Source of the DNA: Symbiodinium natans
Taxonomy: Eukaryota; Sar; Dinophyceae; Suessiales; Symbiodiniaceae
Direction of reading: 5' to 3'
Assembly (NCBI GenBank): GCA_905221605.1
Contig: CAJNDS010001113.1
Location: forward strand, 971,163 to 1,035,162
Length of the DNA: 64,000 bases
Of the stretch, positions 9,173 through 18,707 are shown one piece after another. Position 1 is the first letter of the stretch, and the number at the start of each line of letters is the position of its first letter. A program made the position numbers and the translations under genes. Below the pieces are notes generated by a model. The model worked only from the letters and a program-made list of their open reading frames with translations. It searched no databases and was not told where the DNA came from.

Positions 9173-9684
9173 ATATGAAATCCGCCGAGGCCTCAGGCCG
9201 AAGCGACGGTGTATAGGTTGTCAGAACAGCCCTTTTTTTGACCACAATCTGAAAGCGGACGGTTCGCCAGGACCAGGGCAGTTGAAGCCCCTAGCAGGCC
9301 CCACCCCTCGTTTCTGCCCCCCACCCCCCCTGCCCGCTTCCCCCACCCGCCCCCCCCCACCCCCCCGCCCCCGACCCCGCCCCCCAAAAACCCTAAACCC
9401 AAACCGTGAACCTTGAGCCCTACGCCCTCAACCTAAACTACTCCTCAACCCTAAACCCCAAACCCTGAACCATAAACCCGGAACCCTAAACCCAACCCTT
9501 ATTGCTTGGGGTCCAGCGACTTGGGCGCTGCGGAATCACCATGCTCACGCGGATGCGCTGGGCCGGGCCGAGGCGGGTCGCGTAGCATTTAACATTCCAT
9601 GTTCGGATGTGGTGGGATTCTTTGGGCGGGTGGGTGTTGGTCGAGAGAATGGCTGGACTAGACTCTTCACGCTCAGAACTGCTG
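9173..9684. other. Downstream part of composite block A
   Basis: Poly-C-rich tract, degenerate CCCTAAA units (9385-9500), then a module at 9610-9690 similar to 31256-31345. No gene recognised. Confidence 0.5.
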
Positions 9685-9806
9685 AACCCTAAACCCTAAA
9701 CCCTATAAACCTAAACCCTAAACCCTAAACCCTAAACCCTAAACCCTAAACCCTAAACCCTAAACCCTAAACCCTAAACCCTAAACCCTAAACCCTAAAC
9801 CCTAAC
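9685..9806. repeat. CCCTAAA array
   Basis: About 17 units on plus, nearly perfect. Confidence 0.95.
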
Positions 9807-9831
9807 CCCAGGGTTTCAAGCTCGAGGACTT

Positions 9832-9913
9832 GGCAGCTCTCGAAGCCCCAACCCCTTCTAGCCTTCTGGTGCTCCCCGAGCTCCGGAACCACCACGAAGC
9901 GCGAGAAGAGCTG
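9832..9913 (-). CDS. Candidate exon, unrecognised
   Basis: Minus frame QLFSRFVVVPELGEHQKARR has GC at most third positions, more than the opposing plus frame. It is preceded by CAAG. It could be an N-terminal exon of the K+ channel gene or belong to another gene. Confidence 0.3.
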
Positions 9914-9927
9914 CTTGCCTCAAAAGG

Positions 9928-12261
9928 GGTTTAGGGTTTAGGGTTTCGGGTTTCGGGTTTGGGGTTTGGGGTTTGGGGTTTAGGGTTTAGGGTTTAGGGT
10001 TTAGGGCTTAGGGTTTATAATCCATATGGGTGGTTGTCCAAATTATGATCCCTTTTGGGCCCTTTTGGGGGTACCCTAAATAGCAGGTGCCGCAGTATAA
10101 TAGGGAGCCAAAAAAGGACCCTAAATTTTGACAACCACTCAAATATAAACCCAGTATATACCTTATATAGTCCCAGAAGAGCTGCGTGCCTGGCTCTGGC
10201 GCTTCAGGAGCCCCCCCAAACTACTCCTGTTCAAAATCAATTTAGGGTTTAGGGTTTGGGGTTTAGGGTTTAGGGTTTAGGGCTTAGGGTTTAGGGTTTT
10301 TAGGGTTTAGGGTCCCAAAAAGTGTTTAGCGAAAGTTTCTTTTTGGAACCTAATTTCTATTTCTTTGGGGCCGCGGGCCTTGGCTGGCCTCCTGGGACTC
10401 TTTGGGGGGAGGGGGGGGGGGGGCCAGAGGTTTTAGTAAACTGAGCATTTGGCCTCCCAGGCGCTGTGGATGAATGTACTTAAACTCTGCTTGTCAGCTG
10501 TTTAGACAAATAACCTGCGAAAATTCAGAATGATGCCAGATACAAGTTCTATCAAGTTGTCTTGAGGGCTTAGGGTTTAGGGTAGGGTTTAGGGTTAGGT
10601 TTTAGGGTTTAGGGTTTAGGGTTTAGGGTTTAGGGGTTAGGGTTTTTAGGGTTTAGGGTTTAGGGTTTAGGGTTTAGGGTTTGGGGTTTAGGGTTTAGGG
10701 TTTAGGGTTTAGGGTTTAGGGTTTAGGGTTTAGGGTTTAGGGTGCATTCCTAAAAAACACCCCCTCCTTGAAGAGAGCTAACAGCCGCCCGCAAAGAAAG
10801 AGAAGCAGACAACAAAACGAAGCCCGAACCCCCAAACCCCAAAGCCAGAACCATGAGCGCCAAACCCCAAACCCCAAACCCCAAAGCCCAAAGCCTAAAC
10901 CCCAAACCCCAAACCCTAAACCCTAAACCCTAAACCCCAAACCCTAAACCCTAAACCCGAAAAAGCACACACATCCAAAACGCTGGGTCGAGTTGCAACA
11001 TTGGGCGGAGGCATCCCCAGCTTCCACCTCCGCCTCGTGGCTTTCCCTGGTCGAAGAGAGCTTGGGCTTTTTTGGGGAGTTTAGGGTTTAGGGTTTAGGG
11101 TTTAGGGTTTAGGGTTTAGGGTTTAGGGTTTAGGGTTTAGGGTTTAGGGTTTAGGGGTTAGGGTTTAGGGGTTAGGGTTTGGGGTCCCGGGCCCACAGGG
11201 TTCTTGAGGTTTGGGGTTAGGGTTTCTGGGCTTAGGGTTTAGGGATCTTGGGTTTAGGGCATGGTTTTGAAGGCTTAGGGTTGTTGAAGTTTCCAGTTTC
11301 GGGTTCGGGGCTTAGGGTTTCGGGTTTGAGGCTTGGGATTGGGATTTAGGGTTTAGGGTCTGAGATCTCGGGGCTTGGGGTTTAGAGCTGTAGCCTCAGC
11401 CGGTTTCAGGTAGCTTCCCCCCATAGACCCCTTCCATATCGAACCCTTCTGTAGGGGTTCTTCTCTCTGTTTTCGAGAAGGAATCCTAACGGAGCTTTGT
11501 ACCACACAATCCTGCGTAAGATCAAGCAAGATATGATTCTGCATGAATATCGCTATCTGTACAAGCTTGTACTGGTATCTATGTTAAAGTGCGCTGATGT
11601 GTGCACTATATTTCTGAAACTTATAACTTATGTTTTTTGCTCGTGTATGGATATCGCTCTTCTAGGGTACATTTCTATGTCTGTGGTGCACACATGCCCA
11701 AGCATCAACCATCCCAAGCCCAACCCAGCATTTCGTCGAAGCCTTTGAAACTGCTAGAGCTGCCAAAGCAGTGAACGGACGCGGGCAGCGGGCCTGATAG
11801 AAGCCTGCGCGATGTTGAAGTTGCCTCGGGGCTTTTTTTCGACTTGGAGCCGGTAGATCTATGGACACCCTACAGAAGCCCCCTCCTTCCAGGCTTCAAA
11901 AGGGTGGAGGTGTAATCCCTAGACATAGTGGAGGAACCGCACTGAAGTCCCGCGAAGCTCCTGCAGCCTTGAGGTCCCTCAAAAGACAGCTCATGGCTTG
12001 GCCGTAACACCGAAATCTTCGTTGCTGAGATCAGAAGCCCCCCAAAAAGTGTACACTTTCAGTTCTGTAGGGGATTCTGGTATCCCCAAAAGTGTAAAGT
12101 GTACTCACTCTCAGCTACTAAGAAATAGCGGGAGTACCACCTGAGCCGTTAAACGCAGCAACGTCAACGATCGCGACCGTCGCGCTTAAAGAAACAATGG
12201 TAGTTCTCCGACTCGTTGCGAGCTCAGCAAGAAGCTGAGTGATCCTGCTGATACCAATTTT
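9928..12261. other. Telomere arrays and spacers, no gene recognised
   Basis: Arrays at 9928-10020, 10240-10310, 10563-10742 (about 25 units), 10850-10960 (CCCCAAA/CCCTAAA) and 11079-11190 (about 13 units), then degenerate units to 11370. A palindromic element lies at 10025-10142. An AT-rich stretch at 11500-11700 has an open frame with no family. A GTTGC-family inverted element lies at 12029-12112. A GC-rich minus frame at about 10985-11065 may be an exon. Confidence 0.5.
10025..10142. mobile_element. Inverted-repeat element with GTGGTTGTC ends
   Basis: Starts GGGTGGTTGTCCAAATTATG and ends with the inverted counterpart AAATTTTGACAACCACTC. The interior has TTTTGGGGGTACCCTAAATA. A looser relative with GGTTGCCGAAAAT ends is at 17491-17588. 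Confidence 0.6.
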
Positions 12262-12370
12262 CCCAGAGACTCCAAAACCCCTTAGTTAAGGAATATCCCT
12301 TAAATTGTAATAGGAACCCTAATATGATTTAAGGCAGATTCCTTAACTAAGGGGTTTTGGAGTTTCTGGG
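12262..12370. mobile_element. Inverted-repeat element, family 2, copy A
   Basis: Arms of about 33 bp with one mismatch: CCCAGAGACTCCAAAACCCC on the left, inverted on the right, continuing TTAGTTAAGGAAT. The core GGAACCCTAATATGATTTAAGG is the reverse complement of the core in the copy at 22784-22896. The element lies just downstream of the stop at 12400. Confidence 0.85.
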
Positions 12371-12399
12371 TTATTCGTAGCAAAGACCATGGTAGATCC

Positions 12400-14043
12400 T
12401 TAGGCCAAGTGGCAGCTGACGATGGGGCTCCGCTGACCCAAGATCCGCTTCATGTCACGGGAAAGTCGATCCTGGGAAGGTGGCCCAGGGCATATTTTGG
12501 GGGGGGTAGTAGGGTTACAGGGTCCAGGGTTCAGGGTTTAGGGTTCAGGGTTTAGGGTTTAGGGTTCAGGGTTTAGGGTTTAGGGTTTAGGGCTCAGGGT
12601 TGCGGATCTGGGGATGGTGGGGGGGCGGGTTTCACAAAGAGAGGCCCTGACCCCTGACGATTTCCCTGCACCCTCAAACCTCCGCAGGTCCAACATAAGC
12701 ACAGGGGCATGCGTGATCGGTGGCACCGGCCGCCCCTCTTCCTTGGCTTCTGCTTTTGGCACTGGACCAGAAACGGCCGAACTTCTTAAAAAGGGCGTGG
12801 TTGCTTCTCCGTGGGCTTTAAGAGGGTGGAGGGCGCCCCTTTCGCCTCCCTAACCCCCACAGAAAGAGGCCCCTCTGTTTTTTTTTGGGGGGGAGTCAAT
12901 TAACCCTAAACCCTAAACCCTAAACCCTAAACCCTAAACCTTAAGCCACCAAAGGGCTGCTTCCAGGTGGGCCTCATCCTCCTCGTACTCCTCGTGCAGT
13001 CGGTAGGAGGTCGTACCCCTCTCGGCATCGAAGGACACCTGGGTGCAAAGGATAGGGTTTAGGGTTTAGAGTTTAGGGTTTAGGGTTTAGGGTTTAGGGT
13101 TTAGGGTTTGGGGTTTAGGGTTTAGGGTTTAGGGTTTCCGGATTTCCGGAAGCGCGCCTGAGCCGAAACTTCCCCGAGCCCCACTGCGCTCTGCTAGGTT
13201 CCCGAGCCCTCTTGCGCGCCTCTCAATGCCCTTTCAAAGCCCTTTTGAAAGCCCACCCTAAACCCTAAACCCTAAATCCTAAACCCCAAACTTTTCAAAG
13301 TCCTTTCAAAGCCCTTATGAAAGCCCTTTCAAATTGCAGCTCAGGGAAGTGGGCTGCGCACCTCCTTCATCATCTTGCCCGAGACGGACTTGGCGGAAAA
13401 GAACACTATCGGAGGCCACCCGAGGTGGGGTGAGGGATGTTCCCGATGGGTTTAGAGTAACCCTAAACCCTAAACCCTAAACCTTAGGCCCTAAACCCTA
13501 AACCCTAAACCCTGAACCCTAAACCCTAAACCCTAAATCCTAAACCCTAAACCCTAAATCCTAAACCCTGAACCCTGAACCCTGAACCCTGAACCCTACC
13601 CAAGAGCTAAACCCTGCCATTCACGCCAACAGCTCGGGCTTGAGGGCTTCAGGCTTTAGAGGGTGTTAAGGGGGTTCAAAGGTTTAGGTTTTAGGGTTTG
13701 GGGTTTGAAGGTTTGGGGAGAGTTTAGGGTTTGAGGGTTCAGGGGTTTTAAGGGTTTAGGGTTGGAGGGTTTCAGGGCTCCAGGGGCTTGTCAAGGGCCT
13801 CCAAAGCGCCCGAGATCCCTGAAGAGGGATACTCACACCCCTAAACTCTAAAACCCCCAAAAAAACGAAAACCTGAAACACTAAAGCTCCTAAACCCCAA
13901 AAAAAGATTTTAAAAAAACAAAACTCCCCCTCCTTGTAAAAGCCCTGCTCAGCCGAAACGCCATCTCTCTGCTGCTCGTCGTGGGCATCGGCAGAAAACT
14001 CTCCTCCTCGCCATGGCGTTTTGTCCTGTCGCTTGGGCTCTGC
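12400..14043 (-). CDS. Multi-exon gene, product not recognised (C-terminal part)
   Basis: Minus strand, five exon candidates: 13944-14043 (contains RQDKTPWRGGEFSADAHDEQ), 13362-13405 (FFSAKSVSGKMMKE), 12950-13038 (89 nt; RLHEEYEEDEAHLEAAL), about 12672-12730 (HAPVLMLDLRRFE) and the last, 12400-12471 (72 nt, 24 codons with TAA; RLSRDMKRILGQRSP). Acceptors CACCCAG|G and CCCAG|G and donors GTGCGC, GTGGCT and GTGCAG are visible. The HAPVLMLDLRRFE stretch faintly recalls the P-x-L-x-x-x-L-x-R-F strand of ubiquitin-specific proteases, but no catalytic Cys or His box is seen, so I do not assign that. Introns carry arrays at 12519-12600, 12902-12943, 13050-13130, 13258-13290 and 13455-13600. Further exons upstream of 14.05 kb were not found. 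Confidence 0.5.
13455..13606. repeat. CCCTAAA array with CCCTGAA variants
   Basis: Plus-oriented CCCTAAA units ending in five CCCTGAA units, in the intron of the 12.4-14.0 kb gene. Confidence 0.92.
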
Positions 14044-14055
14044 GGCCTTTTCGGG

Positions 14056-14377
14056 TTTAGGGTTTAGGGTTTAGGGTTTAGGGTTTAGGGTTTAGGGTTT
14101 AGTGTTTAGGGTCCAGGGTTTCGGGTTTAGGTTCCTCGGCCCAAGAGTAGCCTAGGAATGAAAAAAAGGGCACCCAGCTTTTGGTTTCAGAGGGCCCCTT
14201 ATAAGGGAGCCGCAACCCTAAAAGAAGTGGCTTGGTCGAATTTAGGGCATGGGGTTTCAGAACGGGGCGCTGTGGCGGCTTTTATGAGTGATTAGACGAT
14301 TGCGATCTTTCGATACCGTTCCTTTATGCCAGACATATAGACTTAACAGACGTGTATGTGTGTATCTACATACATAC

Positions 14378-14408
<31 letters not shown>

Positions 14409-15227
14409 CATACATACTAGACAAACACATGTTCATTCACTCCATCTTGAAAATCGTGTTGATGTTCATATATCTATATTTACATATTGCATTTGTTCAT
14501 ATTCATAATTGCGTCTTGTTCTATATTCACTTGGGTATACTCATATCTATGCCTATACTTACTCATACATTCGTCTCTGCATTCATACTTATAACCCTAT
14601 CTATAGCTATACTTGTATGGTTTTTCAACGCTCTAACGCCACCCTCAACATAAATGGGGCCACCAGGGGGCCCCCGCCCCCGCCCCCCCCTCCACCCCCG
14701 CTTCCGAAAGGATTTAGTCCAGTGTTGGGGGATGCAAAGCCCGAGAATCTGAAAAATAAATCAAGAATTTCCAACAAAAACATATATATATATATAATAA
14801 TAACAATAATAATAATAATAATAGCTAATACTAATACAAATTCCAAAAAACAATACTAATCATAATGAAGATATTATTAAGAAAGTCCTGAACAGGAAGT
14901 TGAACATGGTCAGGCAGTGATGGACAAGGCGCCAGGCACATTGCAAAGGCTTTGGCAACTGCTACTGGGGCCAGGGCGTTTAGGGCTTAGGGCTTAGGGT
15001 TTAGGGTTTAGGGTTTAGGGTTTAGGGTTTAGGGTCTGCAAATCTTGGGGTGCGGGGTGTTGGGGTTTGAAGTTTATGGAATCAGGGTTCAAGGGCTGCA
15101 GGCCCTTGGGTTCATCTCCGTGGGCTTTTTAAGGGAGGTTCAGGGTCTTTTTCAGCTGCTTCGGGTTTTTGGGGACGAGGCTCCCCTCCTTAAATGGAGC
15201 CAGTGATCCTTTGAGCCTACTTTGCAG
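14056..15227. other. Array, CATA microsatellite and AT-rich stretch
   Basis: TTTAGGG array at 14055-14110; (CATA)n at about 14369-14416; AT-rich sequence to 14630; a C-rich run at 14670-14700; (TA)n and (AAT)n at 14787-14822; TTTAGGG array at 14980-15035. No gene recognised; open frames across the microsatellite are repeat artefacts. Confidence 0.6.
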
Positions 15228-15342
15228 ATGAGGGCTTCAAAGGCTGGCCGCTTATGGGCATCTACTACTGGGCTGGAGCCGTGCAGACGCGCGAGACGCA
15301 GATTTGGCAGTACCCCTCCCAGCACGCCTCATGCCACCTACA
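15228..15342 (+). CDS. Candidate plus-strand exon, unrecognised
   Basis: Preceded by TTTGCAG and followed by GTCTCA. Frame contains GFKGWPLMGIYYWAGAVQ and IWQYPSQHASCH. Third positions are GC in about three quarters of codons, clearly more than in the opposing minus frame. It is rich in Trp and Tyr. No family recognised. It is one of two exon candidates opposing the general minus direction. Confidence 0.45.
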
Positions 15343-15504
15343 GTCTCAACCCCCAAAGTGGGTTTTGGGGTTTTTAGGGCTTTTAGGGCTGAGGGTTTGG
15401 GGTTTGGGGTTGGGTGCATGCCTAGAATATGCTGTTGCGCCCATCCGCTCTGTGTATACGACTCTCACACCCCCGATCTTCTCAGATTCAACAAACCTCC
15501 CGCT

Positions 15505-15640
15505 AAACCCTAAACCCTAATCCCTAAACCCTAAACCCTAAACCCCAAACCCTAAACCCCAAACCCTAAACCCCAAACCCTAAACCCCAAACCCTAAACC
15601 CTAAACCCGAATCCCTAAACCCTTCAACCCAAACCTGGGC
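15505..15640. repeat. CCCTAAA / CCCCAAA array
   Basis: Alternating CCCTAAA and CCCCAAA units (period of two units in part), plus orientation. Confidence 0.92.
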
Positions 15641-16680
15641 CTGGGGACTGAAGCCCCCCGAATGCACAAACCCGCCCCGGACGAGGTGGTGCCCCCACAA
15701 CATTATATACCCCCTGGTTCTTCGTAGGGAATGAGGGAAGTCGGGGCCCTATATGTATATATATATATATATATACCCTTACAGTGAATACACCCTTTAA
15801 GGGACGAAAACAGGAGAGAGAGAGAGAGAGGGAGAGAGAGAGAGAGAGAGAGAAAGGGAAAGAGAGAGAGAGAGAGAGAATAAGGAAACAAAAACGGAAA
15901 TCTCTTGCTGGGGGAGGGCTCTGATCTCTCGAAGCGCTCCTTGTTGAGGCTTAGGAGGGTCTGGTTTAGGGTTTGGGGTTTAGGGTTCAGGGGTTGAGGC
16001 TTTGGGGGCTTTGGTGTTTCTTAAACTGGGCCCCTGATTTACTATCCTAGCAGTGCAGGGTGCAGGGTGTAGGGTTTAGGGTGTAGGGTTTAGGGTTTAG
16101 GGTTTATGGACAAAAATTCCTCACAAAAAAGTGCGGGTCCTTTGCGGGTGCCCTAGACGCCAGCCTTGTGGCCTGCGAACTAACAGTCATGCGCAGAAAC
16201 TGCAGTATTGAAAGCTGTTCCGGGGGTTTGAGGGTTTAGGGTTTTAGGGGGCCTTTGGGGTTCAGGGATTTGGCGGTTTAGCTTAACACCCTCCATCTTT
16301 TCCGCGAGCAAGCCGCGTCTGCGAAGGCCGGAGCCAAAAAAAACAGCGGACCGCCGCCGAAACCCCAACCTTTTCGTTTCCCGAAACTTCTATTGCCGAA
16401 CCTTGCTGGCGGCTGAGACCTGTAGAAGTACGGTTCGAACTGGGCTCCTTTCAATGAAGTACCCCTGGTAGGACGCGCCGTCACGCCTCTAAGCCTCCCC
16501 TCGAAGATCTTGAGGTGCCTACCCTAAACCCTAAACCCTAAACCCTAAGCCCTTAAGGACATGCCTTCAAGCCGGGGAATCTCGGTGCTGGGTCCCTGTG
16601 AGACTTCCAGAACTGTGGACAGCCAAGACCGCAGGTCTCTCTCTTAGGTCGTGCCAAGTCCCATGTACAACTCAGGTTGG
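15641..16680. other. Mixed spacer with GA tract and short arrays
   Basis: (TA)n at 15753-15774; (AG)n tracts at 15811-15878; short degenerate arrays at 15962-16000, 16050-16106 and 16521-16548. The plus frame at 16125-16225 and minus frame at 16400-16500 look open and codon-biased but match nothing I know. Confidence 0.4.
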
Positions 16681-16848
16681 GGGTTTAGGGTTTAGGGTTT
16701 AGGGTTTAGGGTTCAGGGTTTAGGGTTTAGGGTTTAGGGTTTAGGGTTTAGGGTTTAGGGTTTAGGGTTTAGGGTCTAGGGTTTAGGGTTTAGGGTTTGG
16801 GGTTTGGGGTTTGGTGTTTAGGGTTTGGGGTTTAGGGTTTAGGGTACA
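16681..16848. repeat. Telomere-type array
   Basis: About 23 TTTAGGG-type units on plus with a few TTTGGGG and TCTAGGG variants. Confidence 0.94.
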
Positions 16849-16849
16849 A

Positions 16850-17205
16850 CTCATGCACCTGAGTCGTGCGCTACCCTGGAGCACAGAAATACCTGGGCTC
16901 GGATGCAATGGCTGTCCACCGAATCATAACAGTGCCAAAGGATTTACCGCAGCGGGGTGGTTAAGGGTTGAGGGGTTTAGGGGTTTAGGGGTTCAGGGGT
17001 TTAGGGTTTTTCAGGGTGGAAGGCTTAAGGGTCAGCTCCAGGCCCGTAGTGCATTTCTTCTCCTCTCTTTCAAGAATGGACCCTCCAACCTGCGTTTTTG
17101 GCCTCTGCTTTAGTTTTAGGGTTTAGGGTTTAGGGTCTAGGGTTTGGGGTTTAGGGTTTAGGGTTCAGGGGTTCAGGGGTTCACCTGAAGGCGGTGCGTC
17201 AGCTT
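16850..17205. other. Spacer and degenerate arrays
   Basis: Open plus frame at 16850-16975 without known motif; degenerate telomere units at 16970-17010 and 17110-17185. No gene recognised. Confidence 0.35.
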
Positions 17206-18214
17206 CCGCACTCAGCTCGTGGGAGCGCGCAGCGCCTGCAGCAGGTGGTCCGGCGCCGACATCTCGAGAGCTATCTCCTGGACTAACCCTAAACCCTAAA
17301 CCCTAAACCCTAAACCATGCTTGAAGGTTCTCGGCCTGGAGGTTCATGGGTACTTGCAAGTAGGGCTTAGGGTTCAGGGTTGAGGTGCGGGGTTTAGGGG
17401 TACTTAGAAGTGGGGTTACAAGCTGGTAAAAACCATAGCTTCCCCAGTCGTATCCCTACTTGCACGTACCCATGGACCTTCAAGTATGGGGGGTTGCCGA
17501 AAATCGGGGTACCCTTTTGGGGTTCCTAGCATAAGGATAATACTATTTTGGGGTCTATTCATGATACCCCCTATTTTTGGACAATCAGAGTAGTTCTCTA
17601 CCTTCTAACAAGGAGGTGTAGGGTGAGGGTTTAGGGGGTTAGGGTTTAGGGTTTACGGTTTAGGGTTTAGGGTTTAGGGTTTAGGGTTTAGGGTTTAATT
17701 AGAGAACTGCCCATGAATTCTGTTGGGCAGACTCACCAACTCTGGGCATGGCGCAGGTCAAGCGACCATGAGGCGACATGCGCATCAAGGGTTCATGGAT
17801 CCCTGCGAAGAAGGGGGTTTAGGGTTTAGGGTTTAGGGTTTAGGGTTTAGGGTTTAGGGTTTGGGGTTTGGGGTTTGGGGTTTAGGGTTTAGGGTTATAC
17901 AAGTACCTTCAACAAGGACCTAACATGTTCTAACCGCAGTTGTCCTGCTTGCAGCCCTACTTTTAGGTACCCATGAACCTCCAAGTCAACAACCCCAAAC
18001 CCTAAGCCATACCCTAAACCCCAAACCCCACACCCGAAACCCTAAACTCCCCAAACCCTAAACTTTAAACCCTAAACCCTAAACCCTAAACCCTAAACCC
18101 TAGACCCTAAACCCTAAACCCTAAACCCTCTTGTCCTCCACGTTCTTACCGCGGTCGTTCCGGACCCCGGGCACGGCCCCAGCAGCGAGAAGTGCGGCGG
18201 TGGCCTCTTTGTGG
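17206..18214 (-). CDS. Ankyrin-repeat exons (17-18 kb)
   Basis: Three minus-strand exons. 18150-18214 (65 nt) encodes HKEATAALLAAGAVPGVRND followed by Arg and a Gly split at the junction, a clear ankyrin pattern (A-x-x-LL-x-AGA-x-x-x-x-x-ND-x-G); donor GTAAGA. 17737-17802 (66 nt) encodes IHEPLMRMSPHGRLTCAMPR; acceptor CGCAG|G, donor GTGAGT; its phase fits the first exon. The third, about 17230-17282, encodes QEIALEMSAPDHLLQ; its acceptor AG comes from the end of a telomere array (17283-17318) and its phase also fits. These may be the C-terminal part of the larger ankyrin gene at 22-26 kb, with the ubiquitin-like gene lying in between, or a separate gene. Ankyrin repeats bind protein partners; the partner is unknown. 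Confidence 0.68.
17335..17485. mobile_element. Inverted-repeat element, GGTTCATGGGTACTT family
   Basis: Left arm CTGGAGGTTCATGGGTACTT then GCAAGTAGGG; right arm is the inverted counterpart ending CATGGACCTTCAAG. It encloses a short degenerate telomere array (17361-17410). It sits in the intron between the ankyrin exons at 17.25 and 17.74 kb. Relatives or half copies: 17887-17985, 38098-38270, 39955-40035, 6635-6675, 8352-8375, 24622-24660 and 27320-27365. Confidence 0.7.
17820..17896. repeat. Telomere-type array
   Basis: TTTAGGG then TTTGGGG units on plus, in the intron between the ankyrin exons at 17.74 and 18.15 kb. Confidence 0.92.
17993..18130. repeat. CCCTAAA array
   Basis: Plus-oriented CCCTAAA, first degenerate then regular, just downstream (gene sense) of the ankyrin exon at 18150-18214. 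Confidence 0.93.
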
Positions 18215-18265
18215 CTTCAGAGGGTCCCAGGGGAGCCTTGCTGAGCCTTCTTCAGGGGTGCAGGG

Positions 18266-18342
18266 GGTTTAGGGTTTAGGGTTTAGGGTTTAGGGTTTAG
18301 GGTTTAGGGTTTAGGGTTTAGGGTTTAGGGTTTAGGGTTTCC
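18266..18342. repeat. Telomere-type array with duplicated flank
   Basis: About 10 TTTAGGG units. The preceding CTTCTTCAGGGGTGCAGGGG is repeated right after the array (18343-18362), so array plus flank was locally duplicated. Confidence 0.92.
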
Positions 18343-18707
18343 TTCTTCAGGGGTGCAGGGGGTTTAGGGTTTCTACGTTCAATATGACAAGTAACTTCTG
18401 CCTCCGTTTTGCCACTGACAGGTGGATATATTACAGCATCGCCATGCCTTTGCTGGGTTTTCGGTTCGCAGCAGTGTGGTCAATAACTCCAGGGCTTCAG
18501 GATCGAGATCTCACCTTACAGCAGAATGCAGTACTTAGCAGCAAACTGCAGACTCTTCTCCTTCCGCAAGTCGGAAGATTCTCCGGGCTTGGACTGCGAA
18601 GAAAAACTGTATTGTGGGAATGTAAAGCCCTGCAGCCCTCAGTCGTACAAGGCACCCGAAGCAGAGCAGTCAGAGCGGGTAGGACCACTGCAGCATGCGG
18701 AGTCGCC

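Noticed and set aside
8514-9216. Overlapping open frames of 110-173 codons rich in VGNGHF
   Set aside because: They arise because the minisatellite unit has no stops in several frames on both strands; unit length varies, so no frame is preserved.
12672-12730. Ubiquitin-specific protease assignment for HAPVLMLDLRRFE
   Set aside because: Only one short strand-like match; no Cys, His or Asp box was found in the neighbouring exons.
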